Positions 1 to 6,046 of a stretch of DNA of 6,046 nucleotides are shown piece by piece. Both the position numbers and the translations under genes were made by a program. Numbering within the stretch: position 1 is the stretch's first letter; every line of letters starts with the position of its first letter. Source of the DNA: Methylophilaceae bacterium UBA7525 (lineage in GTDB: Bacteria > Pseudomonadota > Gammaproteobacteria > Burkholderiales > Methylophilaceae); contig DLMX01000029.1 of assembly GCA_002479405.1 (NCBI GenBank), positions 1,562-7,607 on the forward strand, read 5' to 3'. Under the pieces are notes generated by a model, which saw only the letters and a list, made by a program, of their open reading frames with translations, did not search any database and had not been told where the DNA came from.

Positions 1-1
1 C

Positions 2-1030
2 GAGCCGGGTTACAATCAGATATTCGTCGATCCGGTCAGTGGCCGGGAACTCGGCAAGCGTTACTGGGGCGCGCCCTGGCCGATTACCAGTGAAAACCTG
101 ATCTCTTTTCTTTATGTGCTGCATTACAGCCTGCATCTTCCCGAGATGTGGGGAATAGACCGTTGGGGTATCTGGCTACTCGGCATCATTGCGATTATCT
201 GGACACTGGACTGCTTCATCGGATTCTATCTGACCCTGCCTGCCAGAAAACGACAGCCCAGGACTTCGCGCGCCCTGCAGAATCCGCATGACGGCATGTC
301 TGAGACCAATGAGTCCATGGCAAAAACCTGGTGGCAGCGCTGGCAGTCTGCATGGGCTGTGCGCTGGAAAGGCGGCGCTTACAAGCTGAATTTCGATCTG
401 CATCGCGCAGGTGGTTTGTGGACATGGGTGCTTTTGTTCATCCTGGCGTTTACGGCATTCTCACTGAACCTCTATCGTGAAATATTTTTTCCGGTGATGT
501 CCAGCATCTCGCAGGTCACACCGGGCCCGTTCGATAGCCGGCCCATGGCAGAGCTGCACAAACCCATCGAGTCCAGAGTGCAGTTTGCGGAGGTGATCCG
601 GCTTGCTTCGGCAGAAGCGGATAGGCGCGGTTGGCGGGAGCCGACAGGCAGTATCTTTTACTCCCAGGAGTTTGGCGTCTATGGCGTCGGATTTTTCTAT
701 GCGGGAGAAGACCATGGATCAGCCGGGGCCGGACCTGCGCAGATCTATTATGACGCCGCTGATGGCAGTTACCTTGGCGATAAACAGCCATGGAAGGGCA
801 CCGCCGCCGACATTTTTGTCCAACTGCAGTTTCCCCTGCATTCCGGTCGCATCCTGGGATTGCCCGGCCGTATTCTGATTTCGTTGATGGGGCTGGTAGT
901 GGCGATGCTCTCAATCACCGGTGTGTATGTCTGGTGGAAGAAATCCCGTGCGCGTGCTCGTTATGATGCATGCAGATTGACGGAGCGATCTTCTGAAAAT
1001 GGGGAGAATGCCGGATTTGTGCGTGTTTAA
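2..1030 (+). CDS. PepSY-associated TM (PiuB-like) inner-membrane protein, 5'-truncated by window edge
   Basis: The frame is open from the first bases, so the true start lies outside the window; the GTG at 116 is internal. The visible 342 residues begin with a PepSY-like stretch (IFVDPVSGRELGKRYWGA). A hydrophobic segment follows at about 164-238, then a charged Trp/Arg-rich stretch, then the family signature FDLHRAGGLWTW leading into a second segment at about 416-469. A soluble domain of about 130 residues comes next (about 470-868), containing the second PepSY-like stretch (IYYDAADGSYLG). The signature PLHSGRILGLPGRIL leads into a last segment at about 869-937, and a basic tail ends the protein. 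These are hallmarks of PepSY_TM proteins (COG3182, PiuB). Family members are often encoded beside TonB-dependent siderophore receptors, and some, such as FoxB, are siderophore reductases. A role in iron handling here is inference, because the upstream neighbours are not visible. No strong terminator follows. Confidence 0.88.
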   Translation, partial: EPGYNQIFVDPVSGRELGKRYWGAPWPITSENLISFLYVLHYSLHLPEMWGIDRWGIWLLGIIAIIWTLDCFIGFYLTLPARKRQPRTSRALQNPHDGMSETNESMAKTWWQRWQSAWAVRWKGGAYKLNFDLHRAGGLWTWVLLFILAFTAFSLNLYREIFFPVMSSISQVTPGPFDSRPMAELHKPIESRVQFAEVIRLASAEADRRGWREPTGSIFYSQEFGVYGVGFFYAGEDHGSAGAGPAQIYYDAADGSYLGDKQPWKGTAADIFVQLQFPLHSGRILGLPGRILISLMGLVVAMLSITGVYVWWKKSRARARYDACRLTERSSENGENAGFVRV

Positions 1031-1077
1031 ACTGTAAATTTCACAAAGCTTAATATTTAGTATGCTTCTTGCTAGTT

Positions 1078-1083
1078 TATAAT
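1078..1083 (+). promoter_or_regulatory. Candidate sigma-70 -10 box (TATAAT) upstream of glgP
   Basis: A perfect TATAAT lies in the AT-rich 140-nt gap between the PepSY gene and the phosphorylase gene, 87 nt before the ATG. No good -35 box stands at 16-18 nt; the best is TTTAGT at 1056-1061 with a 16-nt spacer, matching 3 of 6. There is no TGn extension. A 6-nt inverted repeat, AATCGA (1081-1086) and TCGATT (1099-1104), overlaps the -10 and the likely start site and could be an operator. The -10 match is seen; promoter function is inferred. Confidence 0.45.
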
Positions 1084-1170
1084 CGATCCAGAGTGACGTC
1101 GATTTGATATGGCTAGTATGCCAGTCAGCAAGCCTGTATCTCCTGAAATAATCAAGAAAGAAGCCTGAAT

Positions 1171-3642
1171 ATGACGACCGCCAAGACACCCAAATCCCGT
1201 TCCAAAAAACAAGCAGCAGATCTGGTTTCAGCCGAGAGTATCCCTATAGTGCAGGCGCTTGAAAGCCATTTGCGTTACACCTGCTTCAAGACCCACAAGG
1301 TTTCAACCTCACGCGACTGGTACAACACGGCAGCGAATACCGTGCGCGACCATGTGGTTGAGCGCTGGGTGAATACGTCGGAGTCCTATTTCGATAAGGA
1401 TCCCAAACGGGTCTATTACCTCTCGCTGGAATTTCTTATCGGGCGCATGTTTTCCAATGCTGCACTGAATCTGGGCATTGCACCCGAAGTCAAGGAAGGC
1501 CTCAATGCTCTGGGTCAGGATATGGAAGCCCTGGCCGAGATCGAGAACGATGCGGCTCTGGGTAACGGCGGTCTCGGCCGTCTGGCGGCTTGCTTCCTGG
1601 ATTCGATGGCGACCATGGACATCCCGGGCACCGGCTACGGCATCCGCTACGAATATGGCATGTTCCGTCAGGCCATTGTGGATGGACAGCAAGTGGAGAA
1701 TCCGGATAACTGGCTGCGTTATGGCAATATCTGGGAGTTCCAGCGGCCTGAAAGCACTTATACCGTGCGCTTTTACGGCAGGTTGGTCGAATTCAATGAG
1801 GGCGGCCATGTCGAGCATCGCTGGGTGGATTGCGAGCCGGTGCTGGCCATGGCCTACGATGTGCCGATTCCCGGTTACGGTACCAAAACCGTGAACAATC
1901 TGCGCCTGTGGTCCGCCAAAGCGGCGCGCGAATTCGACCTTTCTCATTTCAATGAAGGTAATTATGAAAAGGCAGTAGAAGAGCGCAATGCCTCGGAGAA
2001 CATTTCCAAGGTGCTTTATCCCAACGACACTTCGGTGCTGGGCAAGGAGCTGCGTCTCAAGCAGCAGTATTTCTTCGTTTCCGCCTCGATTCAGGACATC
2101 CTGCGCCGTTATCTCGCGACCCACAAGGATTGGGATCAGCTGCCGGAGAAGATCGCCATTCAGTTGAATGATACGCATCCGGCGATTGCCATTGCCGAGA
2201 TGATGTACCAGCTGGTGGATGTGCACGGCTTGGCATGGGCCAAGGCCTGGGATCTGGTGGTCAGAATCTTTGCCTACACCAACCATACCCTGATGCCTGA
2301 AGCGCTGGAAACCTGGGGCGTGGAGAAGATGACCCGGCTATTGCCACGACACATGCAGATCATCTACCAGATCAACCATGAGTTTCTGCACATGGTGAAT
2401 CACAAATTCCCGGGTGATACCGAATTGTTGAAGCGTGTTTCCATCATCGATGAAAACAACGGTAAGCGCGTGCGCATGGCCCATCTGGCCGTGGTCGGCA
2501 GCCATATGGTCAATGGCGTTGCAGCACTGCACAGCGAATTGCTCAGAACCACGCTCTTTGCAGACTTCAGTCGCATCTATCCGGGCAAGTTCGTCAATGT
2601 CACCAACGGCATCACGCCTCGCCGCTGGCTCAACCAGGCCAATCCGGCTTTGACCGCCCTGTTGGAGAAGACCATAGGTCGTGATTTCCAGAAGGACCTC
2701 AACCGCTTGAGGAAACTTGAGCCTTTGGCGGATGATCCTGCGTTCCAGAAAGCCTTCCGTCAGGTCAAACATGAAAACAAGGTGCGTCTGGCCAACAAGA
2801 TCGAGCAGCTTACCGGCATAAAGCTCAATCCGGCCAGCCTGTTTGACGTGCAGATCAAGCGTATCCATGAATACAAGCGCCAGTTATTGAACCTGCTGCA
2901 TGTCATTACGCTGTATAACCGCATCCGTTCAGGCAAGGCGCCGGATGCCACACCGCGTACCGTGATCTTCGGCGGCAAGGCGGCTCCAGGTTACCACATG
3001 GCGAAATTGATCATTCGTTTGATCAATGACGTGGCAGCAGTGATCAATGATGATCCTGCTGTCGGCGACAAGCTCAAGGTGGTGTTCTATCCGAATTATG
3101 ATGTTTCGGCAGCGGAAATCCTGTTCCCGGGCAGCGACCTGTCGGAACAGATTTCGACCGCCGGCACCGAGGCTTCCGGTACCGGCAACATGAAGATGGC
3201 GCTGAACGGTGCACTGACCATAGGTACGCTGGATGGTGCCAATGTCGAGATCCGCGAAGAAGTCGGGGCCGACAATATCTTCATCTTCGGTCTGACGACG
3301 CCGCAGGTGGCGGAGGTACGGGCGGCCGGCTACAACCCCTGGGACTTCTACCATGGACATGTCGAGCTGAAGGAAGTGCTGGATATGATAGACAGCGGCT
3401 TCTTCTCGGTAGAGGAGCCGGACCGTTACCGTCAGATTTTCGATACCCTGTTGCACAAGGGCGATCATTACCTGTTGCTGGCCGATTATGAGAGCTATAT
3501 CAATGCACAGGACCTGGTGGATGAGGTTTACAAGAATCAGGAAGAGTGGACCCGCATGGCCATATTGAACGTTGCGCGTGTTGGCAAGTTCTCCAGTGAC
3601 CGCACGATCGCCGAGTACGCCAGGGATATCTGGAAGCTGTAA
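1171..3642 (+). CDS. glgP: Glycogen/starch/alpha-glucan phosphorylase
   Basis: This cytoplasmic GT35 enzyme cleaves terminal alpha-1,4-glucosyl units of glycogen or maltodextrin with phosphate, releasing glucose-1-phosphate. The 823 residues are a full-length match (E. coli GlgP 815, rabbit muscle 842). The N-terminal half shows YYLSLEFLIGRM, the glycine-rich ENDAALGNGGLGRLA, GTGYGIRYEYGMF, and NHTLMPEALETW with H372, equivalent to rabbit H377. The C-terminal half shows NVTNGITPRRWL, QIKRIHEYKRQ with R564 and K569 (rabbit R569 and K574), GGKAAPGYHMAK, and the PLP site EASGTGNMKMALN with K675 as the Schiff-base lysine. All key residues are present. The first 20 or so residues are a polar, Lys-rich extension. 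The start ATG follows a purine-rich AAGAAAGAAG ending 7 nt upstream. No other glg gene is visible. GlgP and MalP paralogues cannot be separated from sequence alone, so the preferred glucan is open. Confidence 0.97.
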   Translation: MTTAKTPKSRSKKQAADLVSAESIPIVQALESHLRYTCFKTHKVSTSRDWYNTAANTVRDHVVERWVNTSESYFDKDPKRVYYLSLEFLIGRMFSNAALNLGIAPEVKEGLNALGQDMEALAEIENDAALGNGGLGRLAACFLDSMATMDIPGTGYGIRYEYGMFRQAIVDGQQVENPDNWLRYGNIWEFQRPESTYTVRFYGRLVEFNEGGHVEHRWVDCEPVLAMAYDVPIPGYGTKTVNNLRLWSAKAAREFDLSHFNEGNYEKAVEERNASENISKVLYPNDTSVLGKELRLKQQYFFVSASIQDILRRYLATHKDWDQLPEKIAIQLNDTHPAIAIAEMMYQLVDVHGLAWAKAWDLVVRIFAYTNHTLMPEALETWGVEKMTRLLPRHMQIIYQINHEFLHMVNHKFPGDTELLKRVSIIDENNGKRVRMAHLAVVGSHMVNGVAALHSELLRTTLFADFSRIYPGKFVNVTNGITPRRWLNQANPALTALLEKTIGRDFQKDLNRLRKLEPLADDPAFQKAFRQVKHENKVRLANKIEQLTGIKLNPASLFDVQIKRIHEYKRQLLNLLHVITLYNRIRSGKAPDATPRTVIFGGKAAPGYHMAKLIIRLINDVAAVINDDPAVGDKLKVVFYPNYDVSAAEILFPGSDLSEQISTAGTEASGTGNMKMALNGALTIGTLDGANVEIREEVGADNIFIFGLTTPQVAEVRAAGYNPWDFYHGHVELKEVLDMIDSGFFSVEEPDRYRQIFDTLLHKGDHYLLLADYESYINAQDLVDEVYKNQEEWTRMAILNVARVGKFSSDRTIAEYARDIWKL

Positions 3643-3648
3643 GCAGGC

Positions 3649-3703
3649 TTGCTATTGCAGATAGTCAACGGGCGTTCACGGGAAGCTTGTATTGCAACAG
3701 TCA
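3649..3703. repeat. Imperfect direct repeat pair, TTG(C)TATTGCA…AGTCA
   Basis: TTGCTATTGCAGATAGTCA at 3649-3667 recurs as TTGTATTGCAACAGTCA at 3687-3703. With two single-base gaps, 16 of the 17 bases of the second copy match. The copies start 38 nt apart in the short gap between glgP and the DUF4197 gene. The second copy is also the left arm of the dyad at 3687-3726. Function is unknown; a repeated binding site is one possibility. Confidence 0.5.
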
Positions 3704-3726
3704 TGCAGTAAACTGGCGCAATACGA
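3687..3726 (+). other. Dyad/hairpin ahead of the DUF4197 gene
   Basis: TTGTATTGCAACAGT (3687-3701) and ACTGGCGCAATACGA (3712-3726) form a dyad with 12 of 15 complementary positions around a 10-nt centre. In RNA it would make a 9-bp stem (one G-U pair), a 2x2 internal loop and a 4-bp inner stem. A pyrimidine/T-rich stretch (3728-3741) follows but is interrupted by C, so this is at best a weak glgP terminator. The dyad also covers a weak promoter-like pair, TTGTAT (3687-3692) and TAAACT (3709-3714) with a 16-nt spacer, so an operator is an alternative. The symmetry is seen; its role is not determined. Confidence 0.4.
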
Positions 3727-3743
3727 CTTCCCTTTATTTTTCT

Positions 3744-3747
3744 GGAG
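3744..3747 (+). promoter_or_regulatory. Ribosome binding site GGAG fixing the DUF4197 start
   Basis: GGAG lies 5 nt before the ATG at 3753. It supports this ATG over the longer frame that opens with TTG at 3687, which has no such site and would put 22 polar residues before the signal peptide. Confidence 0.75.
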
Positions 3748-3752
3748 TCTCC

Positions 3753-4436
3753 ATGCGTCGCATTTTGAGTGTTTTGTTCACAGTGTTCTTTGTTACCCAT
3801 GCCCATGCGCTGAGTTTGAGTGATCTCAGCAATGCCGATGCTACAGCAGGCTTGAAAGAGGCCCTGATTCAGGGGGCCGGCAAAGCGGTCGGCAAGCTCG
3901 GCGTGGTGGATGGATTCTTCGGCAACCCGCAAGTTAAGATCCCATTGCCGGATTCGGTGCAGAGAGCGGAGCGGGTCATGCGCATGTTCGGCATGGGCAG
4001 GCAGGCTGACGAGGTGATTCTGCGCATGAATCGCGCAGCAGAGGCAGCTGTGCCGGAAGCCAGGGCGTTGCTCGTCAATTCCGTCAAGCAGATGAGCGTG
4101 GCAGACGCCAAAAGCATACTTACCGGCGGAGATGATGCCGCTACCCAGTATTTCCGCAAGACAACTTCGGGTCCTATGGCCGAGAAATTCCTGCCCATTG
4201 TTCAAAAGGCGATGGAAGATGTGCAACTTGCCCAGCAGTACAACAAGTTCGCCGAAACCGGTGCCAGGTATGGCTTGGTCAAGAAAGAACAGGCCAATCT
4301 GGAGCAATACGTCACGCAAAAAACATTGGATGGCGTTTACTTCATGATGGCGGCGGAAGAAAAGACGATACGCAAGGATCCAATGGGGCAAGCCAGCAGT
4401 CTGTTGAAGAAGGTGTTCGGTTCGCTGGGCAGCTAA
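3753..4436 (+). CDS. Exported DUF4197 domain-containing protein
   Basis: This is a 227-residue protein of unknown function. It starts with a typical signal peptide: MRR, a hydrophobic core, and a likely cleavage after AHA at residue 19, so it should act in the periplasm or beyond. There is no lipobox and no cysteine. The mature part matches DUF4197 along its length: LSNADATAGLKEAL (about 25-38), NPQVKIPLPDS (58-68), MFGMGRQADE (78-87), MNRAAEAAVPEA (92-103), AKSILTGGDDAATQYFR (119-135), then KFLPIV, GLVKKEQANLEQYVTQK, IRKDP and SSLLKKVFG near the end. The protein looks mostly helical. It starts 110 nt after glgP, so it may be read from glgP or from a weak promoter in the gap. No biochemical role is known to me, and I do not infer one from the neighbours. 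Confidence 0.9.
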   Translation: MRRILSVLFTVFFVTHAHALSLSDLSNADATAGLKEALIQGAGKAVGKLGVVDGFFGNPQVKIPLPDSVQRAERVMRMFGMGRQADEVILRMNRAAEAAVPEARALLVNSVKQMSVADAKSILTGGDDAATQYFRKTTSGPMAEKFLPIVQKAMEDVQLAQQYNKFAETGARYGLVKKEQANLEQYVTQKTLDGVYFMMAAEEKTIRKDPMGQASSLLKKVFGSLGS

Positions 4437-4547
4437 TGCCATGAATCAGGGCGGAATCCGTGGTTCGGCCATTTAATTTCAAAATAATGTAAACCTATTG
4501 CCGACTTTTGCGTTCCAAGGCTTATCGGGGAAGCAAATCATTTTTAT

Positions 4548-4552
4548 AGGAG
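4548..4552 (+). promoter_or_regulatory. Ribosome binding site AGGAG for the His/Tyr-rich protein
   Basis: AGGAG stands 5 nt before the ATG at 4558 and 8 nt before a second ATG at 4561, so initiation could occur at either. It rules out the upstream TTG at 4498, which would add 20 residues before the signal peptide. Confidence 0.75.
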
Positions 4553-4557
4553 TCATT

Positions 4558-4860
4558 ATGATGAAAGCGATTCGTTATGCCCTGTTCGCAATGTTGCTGG
4601 CGGTTGCACCAACTACATTTGCCAGAGATTCGTACGGGTTCAGTATCAGTATCGGCTCTCCGGGCTATTACGTCAGCCCGCCACCTGTGTACTACCATGC
4701 GCCACCGGCTGTGGTTTACCACCCGGCGCCTTCATTCTATTATCATCACTACAGTCCGGCGCCCAAAGCCTACTATGCGCCAAGAGTGCATTATTATCAC
4801 GACAGACACGGGCATCATAAGCATCAAGGGCATGGAAAACATGTCCGTCACTGGCGTTGA
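4558..4860 (+). CDS. Small exported Tyr/Pro/His-rich protein of unknown function
   Basis: The product has 100 residues. Residues 1-22 look like a signal peptide, with KAIR, a hydrophobic core and a likely cut after TTFA. The mature part, about 78 residues, is low complexity: by my count 13 Tyr, 13 His and 11 Pro, and no Cys. Its middle carries irregular repeats such as YYVSPPPVYYHAPP and YYHHYSPAPKAYYAP. The last 25 residues hold 9 His among Arg, Lys and Gly (HGHHKHQGHGKH). I do not recognise a named family; small secreted PxPVYY-type proteins are common in proteobacteria. The His-rich tail could bind metal ions such as Ni, Cu or Zn, and the Tyr/Pro part could be a surface or wall-associated segment; both ideas are inference. 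It lies 121 nt after the DUF4197 gene, and a terminator 44 nt beyond the stop closes the unit. The strong RBS, signal peptide and terminator support a real gene. Confidence 0.8.
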   Translation: MMKAIRYALFAMLLAVAPTTFARDSYGFSISIGSPGYYVSPPPVYYHAPPAVVYHPAPSFYYHHYSPAPKAYYAPRVHYYHDRHGHHKHQGHGKHVRHWR

Positions 4861-4904
4861 TGGCGACACAAACAAAACTTGATACAAATTGAGTATTTTG
4901 GCCT

Positions 4905-4931
4905 GGCCCCCTTATGGGGGTCATTTTTTTT
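4905..4931 (+). terminator. Rho-independent terminator after the His/Tyr-rich gene
   Basis: GGCCCCC (4905-4911), a TTAT loop and GGGGGTC (4916-4922) form a 7-bp stem with one G-U pair. An A and eight Ts (4924-4931) follow. It is oriented for the + strand only, since no A-tract precedes the stem. It ends the transcript of the small exported protein and insulates purL from upstream transcription. Confidence 0.9.
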
Positions 4932-4964
4932 GTTGCCGTCATGACATTGATGGAGCCTTACGTG

Positions 4965-5024
4965 CAGGTTGTCGGCTAATCCATAACAGGTTCTTGGGGC
5001 AGGTTTCCGGTGCAGGTTTCTGGT
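4965..5024. repeat. Four CAGGTT repeats upstream of purL, two in a 13-bp tandem
   Basis: CAGGTT occurs at 4965-4970, 4987-4992, 5000-5005 and 5013-5018. The last two belong to an almost perfect 13-bp tandem, GCAGGTTTCCGGT (4999-5011) and GCAGGTTTCTGGT (5012-5024), with 12 of 13 bases equal. The first copy, GCAGGTTGTCGGC, matches 10 of 13. The tandem runs into the extended -10 element of the presumed purL promoter, so it could be a repeated regulator site; this is inference. Nothing else coding is apparent in the 4932-5069 gap. Confidence 0.6.
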
Positions 5025-5029
5025 AAAAT
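5021..5029 (+). promoter_or_regulatory. purL: Extended -10 promoter element for purL
   Basis: TGGTAAAAT combines a TGn extension with TAAAAT, 5 of 6 to the -10 consensus. No good -35 lies at 16-18 nt, which extended -10 promoters tolerate. Transcription would start near 5036, giving a leader of about 34 nt to the ATG at 5070. The position just downstream of a terminator and upstream of purL supports it. Confidence 0.5.
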
Positions 5030-5069
5030 TCAGCTTTTCCAATTTGCTGATTTCCAGTCCCGCCATCCC

Positions 5070-6046
5070 ATGTCCAATATCCATATGTTAAGCCTCCGTG
5101 GCAGCGCAGCACTTTCCCAGTTCCGTCTGGACAAAGCACTCTCCAATATCCGTGGCAGCGTGCCCCGGGTGACCCATCTCTATGCTGAATTCTGGCATTT
5201 TTGCTGGAGCGAAACTGGCCTCAGCGATGCAGAGCAGTCTGTGCTGAAACAGATTCTGACCTATGGGCCCAAGCTGGCAGAAGAGTCTCCAGCCGGTGAT
5301 TTGTTTCTCGTGGTGCCGCGCCCGGGCACCATCTCTCCGTGGTCATCACGCGCAACCGATATTGCCAGACATTGCGGCCTGGAGACGATTTCGCGTCTTG
5401 AGCGCGGGGTTGCCTACTATGTGACGACCGAAGATGGCTCAGCCCTGACCGAAGCCGAGATTCAGATACTCAGGCCATTGATCCACGACCGCATGACCGA
5501 GGCGGTGTTCCGTGAAATCGAGGATGCCGGACGTTTGTATCATCAGGGCGAACCGGCGCCGATGGCCAGCGTCGACATCCTCGGCGGCGGCAAGGCGGCA
5601 TTGGAAGCCGCCAATGCCGAGATGGGGCTGGCGCTATCACCGGACGAAGTGGATTACCTGCTGGAGAATTTCACCCGCATCGGCCGCAACCCCACCGACG
5701 TCGAGTTGATGATGTTCGCGCAGGCGAACTCCGAGCACTGCCGCCACAAGATATTCAATGCCGACTGGGTGATCGATGGTGTGAAACAGGACAGCTCGCT
5801 GTTCGCCATGATCCGCAACACGCATAAGCTGAATCCGGGCAAGACCGTGGTGGCCTATGCCGACAACGCCTCCATCGTGGCGGGCGAGCCGACCAGGCGC
5901 TTCTATCCGGATGCCAGCGGCCGTTACGACTATACCGAGGAAGACATGCATTTCCTCATGAAGGTGGAAACGCATAATCACCCGACCGCGATCTCGCCGT
6001 TCGCCGGCGCGGCGACCGGTGCCGGTGGCGAGATCCGCGACGAAGG
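5070..6046 (+). CDS. purL: Phosphoribosylformylglycinamidine synthase, N-terminal quarter (cut by window end)
   Basis: PurL converts formylglycinamide ribonucleotide, glutamine and ATP into FGAM, the fourth step of de novo purine synthesis, in the cytoplasm. The visible 325 residues match the single-chain form of proteobacteria (E. coli about 1295 residues), so most of the enzyme and its glutaminase domain lie outside. A PurS-like N-terminal domain (about 1-150) has LRGSAALSQFRLDK, LYAEFWHF, VPRPGTISPWSS, ATDIARHCGL and LERGVAYYV. The linker carries MFAQANSEHCRHKIFNADW with H223, equivalent to the conserved catalytic His of the SEHC motif. The AIRS-like domain begins with VETHNHPTAISPFAGAATGAGGEIRDEG. 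The start is uncertain: neither ATG 5070 nor ATG 5085 has a Shine-Dalgarno sequence. The 5085 start (MLSLRGS) aligns better in length with E. coli MEILRGS, while 5070 suits the predicted promoter. Confidence 0.96.
   Translation, partial: MSNIHMLSLRGSAALSQFRLDKALSNIRGSVPRVTHLYAEFWHFCWSETGLSDAEQSVLKQILTYGPKLAEESPAGDLFLVVPRPGTISPWSSRATDIARHCGLETISRLERGVAYYVTTEDGSALTEAEIQILRPLIHDRMTEAVFREIEDAGRLYHQGEPAPMASVDILGGGKAALEAANAEMGLALSPDEVDYLLENFTRIGRNPTDVELMMFAQANSEHCRHKIFNADWVIDGVKQDSSLFAMIRNTHKLNPGKTVVAYADNASIVAGEPTRRFYPDASGRYDYTEEDMHFLMKVETHNHPTAISPFAGAATGAGGEIRDE

Noticed and set aside
1047..1068. AAGC…GCTT inverted repeat after the PepSY gene as a terminator
   Set aside because: It has only 4 bp of stem before a mismatch and no T-tract.
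1309..2286. 325-codon open frame on the minus strand inside glgP
   Set aside because: It lies wholly antisense to a strongly conserved phosphorylase, its translation shows no recognisable domain, and it is explained by the codon bias of the sense strand.
3537..4442. 301-codon open frame on the minus strand over the end of glgP and the DUF4197 gene
   Set aside because: It covers two well-supported + strand genes and the gap between them. Its translation is not family-like, and no RBS or terminator fits it.
4452..4466. Possible terminator hairpin after the DUF4197 gene (GAATC/GGTTC)
   Set aside because: The stem is only 5 bp with a G-U pair and a 3-nt loop, and no T-tract follows.
4483..4488. 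AATAAT as a -10 box for the His/Tyr-rich gene
   Set aside because: It matches 5 of 6, but there is no usable -35 or TGn extension in an AT-rich stretch, so it is not distinguishable from chance.
4941..4979. 12-codon leader-peptide-like frame (ATG to TAA) between the terminator and purL
   Set aside because: It has no Shine-Dalgarno and lies upstream of the likely purL promoter, so it would not be in the purL mRNA. There is no run of regulatory codons.
5637..5981. 114-codon open frame on the minus strand within purL
   Set aside because: It is antisense to conserved PurL motifs (SEHCRHK, ETHNHP) and shows no independent support.

Overview
The window is an ordinary-looking chromosomal segment of a moderately GC-rich proteobacterium. 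The long (gamma/beta-type) PurL, the DUF4197 protein and the PepSY-TM protein together suggest a beta- or gammaproteobacterium. A betaproteobacterium (Nitrosomonadales-like) is my best guess, by inference only. All five genes I can support lie on the + strand. There are no RNA genes, mobile elements or CRISPR arrays that I can see.

Layout: (1) 2-1030, the 3' part of a PepSY-TM inner-membrane protein, whose family is often linked to siderophore or iron handling. (2) 1031-1170, an intergenic gap with a perfect TATAAT. (3) 1171-3642, a complete glycogen/maltodextrin phosphorylase (glgP type) with its PLP lysine. (4) 3643-3752, a short gap holding an imperfect direct repeat and a 15-nt-arm dyad. 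(5) 3753-4436, an exported DUF4197 protein. (6) 4558-4860, a 100-residue exported Tyr/Pro/His-rich protein with a histidine-dense tail, followed by a clear rho-independent terminator at 4905-4931. (7) 4932-5069, a gap with four CAGGTT repeats running into an extended -10 promoter. (8) 5070-6046, the 5' quarter of purL, cut by the window edge.

The genes do not form an obvious pathway. Phosphorylase releases glucose-1-phosphate from stored glucan. PurL catalyses the fourth step of IMP synthesis. The two small exported proteins sit between them with their own ribosome binding sites. The terminator separates purL from everything upstream, so purL very probably has its own transcript. I found no convincing new multi-gene system. 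The observations most worth checking are the repeat/dyad ahead of the DUF4197 gene, the CAGGTT array ahead of purL, and the histidine-rich exported protein.
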